This document shows positions 8,968 through 16,569 of a DNA stretch of 51,195 bases, one piece after another. Origin of the DNA: Bacteroidales bacterium UBA2714 (lineage in GTDB: Bacteria; Bacteroidota; Bacteroidia; Bacteroidales; P3); assembly GCA_002354035.1 (NCBI GenBank), contig DEKU01000065.1, positions 29,432-80,626 on the forward strand. The letters are read 5' to 3'. The notes under the pieces are model-generated. The model worked only from the letters and a program-made list of their open reading frames with translations, made no database searches and was not told the origin of the DNA. A program made the translations under genes and the position numbers. Within the stretch, counting starts at the first letter, position 1. Every line of letters starts with the position of its first letter.

Positions 8968-9768
8968 TCATCTATATGACTTCTGGTCGGGGTTGAAGGT
9001 GACCGACTCGACGGCGGCCTCGGTGGGGTCGTCCAGCGCTGGGAAGAGGTCTTTGCCGGTCAGCTGCTCCAGCTGGTCGACGGTGAGCAGGTAGTGGCTG
9101 AGAGGATGGTGGGTGCCGCCGTTGGGCATGAGGTATGCTACGGCTCCGTATCCGCCTTCGACGGGGAAAAGCACTGCTTTGAAGAAGGCGTCGGGGATGT
9201 GGACTTGGGCAGGGCCTATGGTGCCGTAGCGACAGGAGTCGAACACTGGCCCGCATACTACCCACACGCGGCCGTAGTGCTTAGCCCAGCGGCGCACGGC
9301 TTGCTCGAGGCGGTTCCAGTCGCCACCATTGAGCTGATGGTTTTGCGGACAGATGTTGGTGAAGTAGTGGCTCTCCCAGTAGCTGCGTTCGCTCCACCGC
9401 ATGTCGGCCTTGGGGGCCATGTGGCCTTTGTCCCAGCCGCTACAGGAGTAGTCTTCGCGCGAGGCCTGAGGACCTTTGAGCTGTGGGTCGCGGCTGAAGT
9501 TGGAGCTTTTGCTGTTGTATCGCACTTGGAGCTCGTCGGCGGTGAGTTCGTAGGCCACCCAGTTGGGCACAAGGGTGTGGTGGTTGTAGGAGACGACGAA
9601 TCCGCTGTATTCCACTATATGCTCATCGGTAGCATGGGCAGGGCATTCCAAACGGTCGGGAACCGATACACTGTCCTGCCCACCATCGGGCACAGCTCCG
9701 CTGCATGTTGAGAACAGCGGAATGGACAATGTACTAAGAAATAGGCAAAAAGCGAGAAGATAGTGCAT
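8968..9768 (-). CDS. secreted DNA/RNA non-specific endonuclease
   Basis: A 266-residue member of the DNA/RNA non-specific endonuclease (NUC1/Serratia nuclease) family. These are beta-beta-alpha-metal nucleases that cleave both DNA and RNA. The catalytic motif is DKGH (residues 113-116, H116 as general base), within GWDKGHMAPKADMRW. The metal-site region is FTNICPQNHQLNGGDWNRLE (about 136-155), with the conserved asparagines and E155. The hydrophobic N-terminus (about 1-22) is a signal peptide, so the enzyme acts in the periplasm or outside. It starts 36 bases after a Na/Pi transporter gene on the same strand. Co-transcription is possible and would link extracellular nucleic acid breakdown with phosphate uptake, which is inference. 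Confidence 0.9.
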   Translation of the reverse strand: MHYLLAFCLFLSTLSIPLFSTCSGAVPDGGQDSVSVPDRLECPAHATDEHIVEYSGFVVSYNHHTLVPNWVAYELTADELQVRYNSKSSNFSRDPQLKGPQASREDYSCSGWDKGHMAPKADMRWSERSYWESHYFTNICPQNHQLNGGDWNRLEQAVRRWAKHYGRVWVVCGPVFDSCRYGTIGPAQVHIPDAFFKAVLFPVEGGYGAVAYLMPNGGTHHPLSHYLLTVDQLEQLTGKDLFPALDDPTEAAVESVTFNPDQKSYR

Positions 9769-9804
9769 TAGAACGTTTTAGACTTTATCTTACACCCTAA
9801 CTGT

Positions 9805-11529
9805 TCATTTAAACTTCACCACAATGGCTTCGCTGATGTTGATTACGTAGTCGCCCAGCTTTTCGTAGAGGGCATAGAGGCTGCTGTAGGCGTTGCCTAT
9901 GGCGAAGTCGTAAGTGCCTTTCTTGAGGGCGTTGAGGTGCTCCTCACGCAGTTGGTCGCGATAGGTGTTGATGGCTTCTTCGGCTTGTTCGGCGGGTGGG
10001 AGTTCTATCAGGTCGTAGTCTTTCTTGAGGTTGTCGTCCATGATGTCGAGGGCATGCTGCACGAGTTCGGTCATGTGGTCGAGATTGTCGTTGAGGTGCT
10101 GGTCGAAATGGACGGCGGTCTCGCGTTTGTTCTTGCGGGTGGCGGCTATCTGGTAGACGGTGTCGCCTATGCTTTCGAGATTGTCCACCACGCAGAGCAT
10201 GGCGCTGATGCGCTGTGAGCCCTGATGCGAGAGGTCGCCCTCGGCGATGCGGGTGAGGTATTCGGCTATCTCCATTTCCATCTTGTCGGTGATGGCCTCA
10301 TATTTCTCTATCCGCTCGAAGGTGCTTTCGAACTCGGCGTCATCCTTGGCGGTGCGCAGCTGGGGAAGGAAGGTGTACATGCGCAGCACCCGTTTGGAGA
10401 ACTCGGTGATTTCGCGCTCGGCAGCCTTCATGTTGATTTCGGCGGTGTTCATCCAGCTGCCTATGTACTTCAGTTTGTAGACATACTCCTCTTCCTCGGG
10501 CTTCTCTTTTACCATCCAGTTGACTATCCGGATGATGGCAGGGATGAACCAGGCCAGAATGATGGTGTTGACAACATTGAAGAAGGTGTGGAACAGCGAC
10601 AGGGCCATGGGGATGGCGGTGGGGGCATAGCCTTCAGCTCCGACGGGGGTGTAGGGGTTGCTGCCCACCATGCCTTGGGTGATGTCGGCAATGAGGCTCA
10701 GCACCGGTTTGTAGACGGCCAGCGTGAGCAGCACACCGACGACATTGAACACAAGGTGTGCGCGGGCTGCCCGTTTGCCGTTGGTGTTGGCCACCATCGC
10801 CGCTATGTTGGCCGTAATCGTGGTGCCGATGTTCTGACCCATGACCAAGGCCACGGCGGCGTCGAAGCCTATCCATCCGTTGTAGCACATCACCAGCGTG
10901 ATGGCCATCATGGCCGCCGAGGCCTGCACTAAACAGGTGAGCACGGCTCCCACCGCAACAAATATCAAGATGGACCAGAATCCGTATGCCGAGAGTTGAG
11001 CCAAAGCTTCCAGAAACTCAGGGTATTGTTCCAAATTGGGCATTGCCTGCTGCAAAAGGCCCATGCCCACCAGCAGCAAGGCCAAACCAATCACAAAATC
11101 GCCTATCCACCGTATCTTGTCACGTTTCATAAACATGAAAAACAACGATATGGCACCCAGCAGCATAGGCAGACTGAAGGCGCTGTCGCTCTCGCCCAAA
11201 CCGAACAGGGTGATAATCCATGCCGTGACGGTGGTGCCTATGTTGGCACCCATAATCACGGCCACGGCCCCGCCAAGCGTAAGCAATCCGGCGTTGACAA
11301 ACGACACCACCATGACGGTGGTGGCCGACGACGACTGGATGACCGTGGTCACTGCGGCACCCGTCAGGATGCCCCGCAGCGGACTGCCCGTCACCTTGCC
11401 CATCACGGCGCGCATCTTGTTGCCGGCAAACTTCTGCAGCCCCTCGCTCATCAGCTTCATGCCGAAGAGGAACACGGCCAGAGCTCCGGCAAAATTAATA
11501 ATTACTATCAGAATATCGGTAAAACTCAT
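9805..11529 (-). CDS. Na/Pi cotransporter family protein with C-terminal PhoU-like domain (copy A)
   Basis: A 574-residue inner-membrane protein of the NptA/PNaS family, expected to import phosphate with sodium. Two inverted Na_Pi_cotrans repeats are visible. The first holds the signature VIQSSSATTVMVVSFVNAG (about residues 64-82) followed by MGANIGTTVTAW. The second holds VQASAAMMAITLVMCYNGW and GQNIGTTITA. The C-terminal 200 residues are helical and PhoU-like. The protein has the same length as copy B directly upstream and aligns with it throughout by eye, so the pair arose by tandem duplication. Its own promoter (-7 box 11611-11618) and an 11-bp-periodic operator (11640-11677) suggest phosphate control. 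Confidence 0.92.
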   Translation of the reverse strand: MSFTDILIVIINFAGALAVFLFGMKLMSEGLQKFAGNKMRAVMGKVTGSPLRGILTGAAVTTVIQSSSATTVMVVSFVNAGLLTLGGAVAVIMGANIGTTVTAWIITLFGLGESDSAFSLPMLLGAISLFFMFMKRDKIRWIGDFVIGLALLLVGMGLLQQAMPNLEQYPEFLEALAQLSAYGFWSILIFVAVGAVLTCLVQASAAMMAITLVMCYNGWIGFDAAVALVMGQNIGTTITANIAAMVANTNGKRAARAHLVFNVVGVLLTLAVYKPVLSLIADITQGMVGSNPYTPVGAEGYAPTAIPMALSLFHTFFNVVNTIILAWFIPAIIRIVNWMVKEKPEEEEYVYKLKYIGSWMNTAEINMKAAEREITEFSKRVLRMYTFLPQLRTAKDDAEFESTFERIEKYEAITDKMEMEIAEYLTRIAEGDLSHQGSQRISAMLCVVDNLESIGDTVYQIAATRKNKRETAVHFDQHLNDNLDHMTELVQHALDIMDDNLKKDYDLIELPPAEQAEEAINTYRDQLREEHLNALKKGTYDFAIGNAYSSLYALYEKLGDYVINISEAIVVKFK

Positions 11530-11610
11530 CTGTATGTGGTGTTTATTTCTACATATATTATACTAACTATCAGGACAATGATTCACATCATCCCAAAAAG
11601 TATCACACTG

Positions 11611-11618
11611 CAAAAATA
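11611..11618 (-). promoter_or_regulatory. -7 box of Na/Pi transporter copy A
   Basis: Reads TATTTTTG on the minus strand, matching TAnnTTTG. It is about 82 bases before the ATG and exactly 21 bases from the repeat operator, the same spacing as in copy B. Confidence 0.6.
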
Positions 11619-11639
11619 CATTCTTCCCGAAACACTCCT

Positions 11640-11677
11640 GTTGCGTTTCGGTTAAAAAATTGTTACGTTTTTGTTAC
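11640..11677. promoter_or_regulatory. putative PhoB-type operator, copy A (four GTT repeats every 11 bp)
   Basis: On the plus strand GTTGC, GTTAA, GTTAC and GTTAC start at 11640, 11651, 11662 and 11673, an exact 11-bp period separated by T/A-rich spacers. E. coli Pho boxes have the same 11-bp direct-repeat layout and also replace the upstream promoter element. The copy upstream of the paralogue is nearly identical in sequence and spacing. Binding by PhoB is inference; any OmpR-family regulator would fit. Confidence 0.6.
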
Positions 11678-11721
11678 CGTCCGGGCACCCCGCCATTCCG
11701 AATGACAGGATGCCCAGACGG
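11677..11721 (-). terminator. long hairpin between the two Na/Pi transporter genes
   Basis: On the minus strand the two 14-base arms (11708-11721 and 11677-11690) pair fully if two G-U pairs are allowed, and the loop can pair further. It lies downstream of copy B and abuts the operator of copy A. No T-tract follows, so it may act as a transcript end or barrier rather than a textbook intrinsic terminator. Confidence 0.4.
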
Positions 11722-11762
11722 CCAGACATCACATTAATCCATACACAAACAAAGCCACCACC

Positions 11763-13487
11763 TCATTTAAACTTCACCGTCAGGGCCTCACTCACATTGA
11801 TCACGTAATCGCCCAACTTCTCATACAGGGCATACAAGCTGCTGTAGGCGTTGCCTACACCGAACCCATACGCACCCCGCTTCAAAGCCTCGAGATGCTC
11901 ATTGCGCAGCTGGTCGCGCAGCTCGTTCACCTCGGCTTCGGCCTGCTCGGCCGGTTCAAGGTCTATGTGGCTGTACTCCGTGTTGATATTTGCATCCATG
12001 ATGTCGAGCGCATGCTGCACCCGGGCGGTCATCTGCGCCAGATTGTCGTTGAGATGCTGGTCGAAATGGACTGCATCCTCGCGCTTGTTGCGCCGCGTCA
12101 GGGCTATCTGGTAAATCGTGTCGCCGATGCTCTCCAGGTTATCCACCGCACACAGCATGGCGCTGATGCGCTGCGACCCCTTGTGCGACAGGTCGCCCTC
12201 GGCTATGCGGGTCAGGAAACCGGCAATCTCCATCTCCATCCGGTCGGTGATTTCCTCATATTTCTCAATCCGCTCCAGCGTCTTATCGAACTCGGCGTCG
12301 TCCTTGGCCGTGCGCAGTGAGGGGAGGAACGAGAACATGCGCAGCACCCGTTTCGAGAACTCGCCGATTTCACGTTCAGCCGCCTGCATATTGATTTCGG
12401 CGGTGTTCATCCACGACCCTATATATTTGAGTCTGTACACATACTCCTCGTCTTCGGGGCTGTCCTTCACCAGCCAGTTCACTATGCGTATCAGCACCGG
12501 TATGAACCACGACTGGATAAAGGTGTTGGTCACATTAAAGAAGGTGTGGAACAGGGGCAAGGCGAAGGGGATTGCCGCAGCATTATAGCCCGGCTCACCA
12601 ACAGCCGTGTAGGGATTGCTGCCCATGATGGCCTCCGTGGCGTGGGCTATCAAATCCAGCACCGGGCGGAACACGGTCAGCAGCAGCAGCACACCGAGCA
12701 CATTGAACACCAAATGGGCGCGGGCCGCCCTTTTTCCGTTGACATTGGCAACCATGGCTGCCAGATTAGCCGTAATCGTAGTGCCGATATTCTCGCCCAG
12801 CACCAACGCCACAGCGGCGTCGAACCCTATCCATCCGTTGTAGCACATCACCAGCGTGATGGCCATCATGGCCGCCGACGCCTGCACCACACATGTCAGC
12901 ACCGTTCCCACTGCAATAAACAGCAGCACCGACCAGAACCCATAGCCTTCCAGCCGAGCAAGCGCCTCGAGAAAAGCCGGATACTCCTCCAGGTTGGGCA
13001 TGGCCTGTTTCAACAACCCCATGCCCACCAGCAGCAGGCACAACCCCACCACAAACTCACCCAACGACCGGGGCTTGTCGCGCTTGGCAAACATCAGCGG
13101 CAACGACAGCGCACCCAGCAACATGGGCAGACTGAAAGCGCTGTCGCCACCGCCCAAGCCCAGCAGCGAGATAATCCACGCCGTGGCCGTAGTACCTATA
13201 TTGGCACCCATAATGACCGCTATGGCGCCTCCCAGCGTCAGCAAACCGGCATTCACAAACGACACCACCATCACCGTGGTGGCTGACGAACTCTGTATGG
13301 CCATCGTCACGGCCGCACCCGTCAGTATGCCCCGCAACGGGCTGCCCGTGGCCTTGCCCATCACGGTGCGCATCTTGCCACCGGCAAACTTCTGCAGTCC
13401 CCCGCTCATCAGCTTCATGCCGAAAAGAAACACGGCCAAAGCTCCCGCAAAATTGATAATCACAATCAGAATCTCAGTAAAACTCAT
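11763..13487 (-). CDS. Na/Pi cotransporter family protein with C-terminal PhoU-like domain (copy B)
   Basis: Paralogue of the downstream transporter, also 574 residues. It has the same two transport repeats (AIQSSSATTVMVVSFVNAG with GANIGTTATAW, and VQASAAMMAITLVMCYNGW with GENIGTTITA) and the same C-terminal PhoU-like region ending VSEALTVKFK. By eye the two are very similar throughout, with differences spread over loops and helices, so both look functional. Subtle changes (QN to EN before IGTT, and many loop substitutions) may mean different affinity. Its promoter has a -7 box at 13570-13577 and the same 11-bp repeat operator at 13599-13636. Because each copy keeps a complete regulatory region, the duplication included the promoter. 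Confidence 0.92.
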   Translation of the reverse strand: MSFTEILIVIINFAGALAVFLFGMKLMSGGLQKFAGGKMRTVMGKATGSPLRGILTGAAVTMAIQSSSATTVMVVSFVNAGLLTLGGAIAVIMGANIGTTATAWIISLLGLGGGDSAFSLPMLLGALSLPLMFAKRDKPRSLGEFVVGLCLLLVGMGLLKQAMPNLEEYPAFLEALARLEGYGFWSVLLFIAVGTVLTCVVQASAAMMAITLVMCYNGWIGFDAAVALVLGENIGTTITANLAAMVANVNGKRAARAHLVFNVLGVLLLLTVFRPVLDLIAHATEAIMGSNPYTAVGEPGYNAAAIPFALPLFHTFFNVTNTFIQSWFIPVLIRIVNWLVKDSPEDEEYVYRLKYIGSWMNTAEINMQAAEREIGEFSKRVLRMFSFLPSLRTAKDDAEFDKTLERIEKYEEITDRMEMEIAGFLTRIAEGDLSHKGSQRISAMLCAVDNLESIGDTIYQIALTRRNKREDAVHFDQHLNDNLAQMTARVQHALDIMDANINTEYSHIDLEPAEQAEAEVNELRDQLRNEHLEALKRGAYGFGVGNAYSSLYALYEKLGDYVINVSEALTVKFK

Positions 13488-13569
13488 AGTCAGTAATTTT
13501 GTTGTTTATCTTTTAAAGTTAGTAATATCAGTACTATACATTCAACGGTAATATCATCGTTCGACACCG

Positions 13570-13577
13570 CAAAATTA
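13570..13577 (-). promoter_or_regulatory. -7 box of Na/Pi transporter copy B
   Basis: Reads TAATTTTG on the minus strand, matching TAnnTTTG, 82 bases before the start codon, exactly as in copy A. Confidence 0.6.
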
Positions 13578-13598
13578 CTCCCTTCATCCCACACACCA

Positions 13599-13636
13599 GT
13601 TGCGTTTCAGTTAAATAATCGTTACATTTTTGTTAC
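13599..13636. promoter_or_regulatory. putative PhoB-type operator, copy B (four GTT repeats every 11 bp)
   Basis: GTTGC, GTTAA, GTTAC and GTTAC start at 13599, 13610, 13621 and 13632 on the plus strand. The 39 bases from 13599 match copy A with only a few changes, while the 21-base spacer to the -7 box has diverged. Conservation of the repeats over the spacer points to selection on a protein-binding site. Confidence 0.6.
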
Positions 13637-13774
13637 CGGCAAAACGAACCCTACGAAACCCCAAACCGTCATCCACCCATTCATCCATCCACCGTTCACT
13701 CACTCAGCCCCCTACTCTCCCCACGCCAAGCAAAATACCTAATTGTTATGATAGCCCATGCGCCACAAAAGTGC

Positions 13775-13782
13775 TATCTTTG
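13775..13782 (+). promoter_or_regulatory. -7 box of the cation efflux gene
   Basis: TATCTTTG followed by CA, a full match to the Bacteroidota consensus. The predicted transcript starts near 13788, which excludes upstream in-frame starts and fixes the gene start at the ATG at 13809. Confidence 0.65.
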
Positions 13783-13808
13783 CAGCGAAACTCAAAACTT
13801 ACAACACC

Positions 13809-14762
13809 ATGCAACATCATCATTCTCCAGCCGATAGCGCCACCCTCCACACGCACCATGACCACCACAACCACCACGGCCATCATCACCACCACCATGT
13901 CGACCCCACCCAGATGGGCACCGTCTACATTGTAGCCATAGTCATCAACCTGCTGTTCGTGGCTGCCGAAACCGTGGCCGGTCTCATAGGTCACTCCATG
14001 GGCCTGCTGTCCGACGCCGGGCACAACCTCAGCGACGTCTTCTGCCTGCTGCTGGCTATGGTTGCCCTCAAATTGTCGCAAACCCATGCCACCAAACGCT
14101 TCACCTACGGCTACCGCAAAAGCTCCATCCTCATCTCCCTGCTCAACGCCATCATCCTGCTCGTGGCCGTGGGCGGCATAGTGGTGGAGAGCCTGCGCAA
14201 AATCAGCCAGCCCGCGTCGGTCGACGGCACCCTCGTCACCTGGACAGCGGCGGCCGCCATCGTCGTGAACAGCTTCACGGCTTGGATGCTCTCACGCCGC
14301 CAGCACGACATCAACACCCGAGGCGCTTTCCTCCACATGCTGGCCGACACCCTTGTCTCGGCCGCCGTGGTGGTCAGCGGTATAGTCATCACCCACACCG
14401 GGTGGACACTCATCGACCCCATCATGGGACTCGTCATCGCAGCCGTGATACTCGTCTCCACCTGGCAGCTGCTGTCCGAGAGCCTGCGCATGAGCGTCGA
14501 CGCCGTGCCCGAAGACATCGACCCCGACGCCATCGTCGCCCTCATGAGGCAGACCGACGGCGTGCTGGACATCCACCACCTGCACATCTGGCCCATCAGC
14601 ACCACCGAGACCGCCCTCACCGCCCATGTGGTCATTGCCGACAGCTCGCAACTCGACTCCATCACCCACGCCCTCAAAACCCTCCTCGCCGCCCACGGCA
14701 TAGCACACAGCACCCTCGAACTCGAAACCCCCGCCTCCCACTGCGACCACCACGACTGCTGA
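13809..14762 (+). CDS. cation diffusion facilitator family transporter (CzcD/ZitB-like)
   Basis: A 317-residue inner-membrane metal/proton antiporter of the CDF family, probably exporting zinc or a similar divalent metal. Six membrane helices are visible. The transport-site motifs are DAGHNLSDVF in helix 2 and HMLADTLVS in helix 5, both the HxxxD form typical of zinc transporters. The cytoplasmic C-terminal domain has VLDIHHLHIWPIS. The N-terminus before helix 1 is extremely His-rich, with runs of H in the first 30 residues, and the protein ends CDHHDC; both are likely metal-binding. The frame is open upstream to 13758, but the -7 box at 13775-13782 places the transcript start after that, so the ATG at 13809 is used. 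Confidence 0.93.
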   Translation: MQHHHSPADSATLHTHHDHHNHHGHHHHHHVDPTQMGTVYIVAIVINLLFVAAETVAGLIGHSMGLLSDAGHNLSDVFCLLLAMVALKLSQTHATKRFTYGYRKSSILISLLNAIILLVAVGGIVVESLRKISQPASVDGTLVTWTAAAAIVVNSFTAWMLSRRQHDINTRGAFLHMLADTLVSAAVVVSGIVITHTGWTLIDPIMGLVIAAVILVSTWQLLSESLRMSVDAVPEDIDPDAIVALMRQTDGVLDIHHLHIWPISTTETALTAHVVIADSSQLDSITHALKTLLAAHGIAHSTLELETPASHCDHHDC

Positions 14763-14842
14763 CAGCCCTCACCTCCACCTTTGTGGGAAAAGTCCTAAGC
14801 CGCACTCGCAAAAGCACTTTACTTGTTGTTTGTTTCTATTTT

Positions 14843-14892
14843 ATTTCTATTTTGTTTCTATATTATCTATCTGACAGAAACAAAATAGAAAT
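14843..14892. repeat. perfect 17-bp AT-rich inverted repeat
   Basis: The arm ATTTCTATTTTGTTTCT (14843-14859) is exactly complementary to AGAAACAAAATAGAAAT (14876-14892) across a 16-base loop. A T-rich run precedes it. The layout is shared with AT-rich dyads in other gaps of this window. It may end transcription of the cation efflux gene or be the remnant of a small mobile repeat. Confidence 0.6.
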
Positions 14893-15033
14893 CTAACGGG
14901 ATGTAAACAGCGCAGAACCAACCATCCTGCTCCGCCCATGGCCGCACCGCAGCCTCCAAGGGGCTGCTTTCGCAGGCCGGGTGAGACGGGACGGACCGAG
15001 GGCGCAGCGTGACTGTCACGGCTCGAGGCAACG

Positions 15034-15071
15034 AAAAAAAGGAGAACCTCCGCAGCGGGAAGTCCTCCTTT
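15034..15071 (-). terminator. intrinsic terminator of the Xaa-Pro aminopeptidase gene
   Basis: On the minus strand a 14-bp stem (15058-15071 with 15038-15051, two G-U pairs) encloses a six-base loop. It runs straight into seven T (plus-strand A tract 15034-15040). It begins 27 bases after the stop codon. Confidence 0.8.
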
Positions 15072-15098
15072 GCTATCATGGTGCTGTACCGGAAAAGG

Positions 15099-16487
15099 TC
15101 AGCTATTCATGGTCTGCTCAATCTCTGCGATGGTTTTGGGAATGGGTTTGCCCAGCACCCGGCAGCCGTCGGCAGTGACGAGGATGTCGTCCTCGATGCG
15201 GATGCCGCCGAAGTCTTTCCATTTTTCGAGTTCGTCGAAGTTGATGAAGTCTTTGTTGGTGCCATTGGCGTGCCATTGGTCGATGAGGGCGGGGATGAAG
15301 TAGCAGCCGGGTTCGTCGGTGATGACAAAGCCGGGTTGCAGACGACGGCCACAGCGCAGGCTGCCCAAGCCGAACTGCGAGCTGGGGCGAGTCTCGTCGT
15401 CGTAGCCGACGTTGATCTGGCCGTAGTTCTCCATGTCGTGGACATCGAGGCCCATCATGTGGCCGAGACCGTGGGGCATGAGGAGGCTGTGGGCGCCGTT
15501 GGCGACGATGTCGTCCAGGTTGCCACGGAGAATGCCGAGGTCTTTGTAGCCCTGTGCAAGGACACGGCTGGCGGCGGTGTGGACTTCCTGATAGGTGATG
15601 CCGGGACGGGTGACGCGGATTGCTTCGAGGTTGGCGTTGAGGACAATCTGGTAGATGGCGCGCTGGCGGTCGTTGAACTTGCCGCCCACGGGGACGGAAC
15701 GGGTGATGTCGGAGCAGTAGTTCATGGCGGTCTCGCAACCGGCGTCCATGACAAGCATGCGTCCAAGCTCAAGCTGGTGGTTGTGATTGTGGTTGTGGAG
15801 GGTTTCGCCGTGGATGGTCATGATGACGGGGAAGGAGACTGGGCCATTGCCTTTCCATGCCTCGCCTTGCATGAATCCGGCCAGTTCGTACTCGTAGCGG
15901 CCGGGCATGGCCATGCGCATGGCACCGACGTGCATGTTGTAGGCGGTGGCGATGGCTTTTTCGATTTCGGCTATCTCCTCGTCGCTCTTGATGCTGCGTT
16001 GTTTGACGCAGGCGCGGATGAGATCCATGGAGGCGTAGTTCATGACGCTGTCGAAGTGGTGGCCGAGCAGGAGGCTGAGCTGACGCTGGTTGTCGGCGCG
16101 GTAGGGGGGCAGATAGTGGATGCGGCGGGCTTGGCCGATGGTCTTGTTGCAAAGGGCTTGGAGGGCAGCGAGGTCGCCGCTGTTGGCCACGCCCACGCTG
16201 GCGGCCAGTTCTTTGACACTGGGCAGGGGGCCGGTCCAGATGACATCGTCGATGTCGTAGTCGTTGGCGAAGAGGTAATCGACACCGTTGTCGCAGTCGA
16301 GCACGCCCACGAGATCTTCGCGCTGAAGACCGAAGAAGTAGAGGAATGTGCTGTCCTGACGGAACCAATAGGTGTTGTCGGGATAGTTGCAGGAGGCTTC
16401 GTGGTTGCCTTGAATGATGATAATTCCATGGCCTACGTCTTTGCGTAGTTGCTCACGGCGAGCGATATAAGTTTCTTTTCTAAACAT
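15099..16487 (-). CDS. pepP: Xaa-Pro aminopeptidase (aminopeptidase P family, M24B)
   Basis: A 462-residue cytoplasmic metallopeptidase that removes N-terminal residues preceding proline. The N-terminal aminopeptidase P domain spans about residues 1-150 and the M24 pita-bread catalytic domain about 175-450. All five dimetal ligands are visible: Asp in MDAGCE, Asp in CSDITRSVPVGG, His in PHGLGHMMGLDVHD, Glu in TDEPGCYF and Glu in GGIRIEDDILVT. No signal peptide is present. It is read from one half of a symmetric divergent promoter shared with glutamine synthetase and ends at a strong terminator, so it is a single-gene transcript. Confidence 0.93.
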   Translation of the reverse strand: MFRKETYIARREQLRKDVGHGIIIIQGNHEASCNYPDNTYWFRQDSTFLYFFGLQREDLVGVLDCDNGVDYLFANDYDIDDVIWTGPLPSVKELAASVGVANSGDLAALQALCNKTIGQARRIHYLPPYRADNQRQLSLLLGHHFDSVMNYASMDLIRACVKQRSIKSDEEIAEIEKAIATAYNMHVGAMRMAMPGRYEYELAGFMQGEAWKGNGPVSFPVIMTIHGETLHNHNHNHQLELGRMLVMDAGCETAMNYCSDITRSVPVGGKFNDRQRAIYQIVLNANLEAIRVTRPGITYQEVHTAASRVLAQGYKDLGILRGNLDDIVANGAHSLLMPHGLGHMMGLDVHDMENYGQINVGYDDETRPSSQFGLGSLRCGRRLQPGFVITDEPGCYFIPALIDQWHANGTNKDFINFDELEKWKDFGGIRIEDDILVTADGCRVLGKPIPKTIAEIEQTMNS

Positions 16488-16511
16488 ATATTTTTTTATT
16501 TTGTTTGAGAA

Positions 16512-16544
16512 TGCAAAGATACGAAAAATATTCGTATCTTTGCA
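16512..16544. promoter_or_regulatory. symmetric divergent promoter of aminopeptidase and glutamine synthetase
   Basis: TGCAAAGATACGAA (16512-16525) and TTCGTATCTTTGCA (16531-16544) form a perfect 14-bp inverted repeat around five bases. Each arm contains a -7 box TATCTTTG: minus strand at 16514-16521 for the aminopeptidase, plus strand at 16535-16542 for glutamine synthetase. The two boxes are only 13 bases apart, so two polymerases cannot bind at once. Confidence 0.65.
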
Positions 16545-16569
16545 GCCCCAAAATAAAAAAATATTCTAT

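Larger units (their letters stand above)
14763..15098. other. 336-base gap between converging cation efflux and aminopeptidase genes
   Basis: No gene is seen. It holds an AT-rich 17-bp inverted repeat (14843-14892), a GC-rich stretch (about 14925-15030), and the terminator of the aminopeptidase gene (15034-15071). Confidence 0.6.

Noticed and set aside
15009..16448. 479-codon plus-strand open frame
   Set aside because: Antisense to the Xaa-Pro aminopeptidase, whose complete set of metal ligands fixes the true strand. The frame also runs through the terminator.
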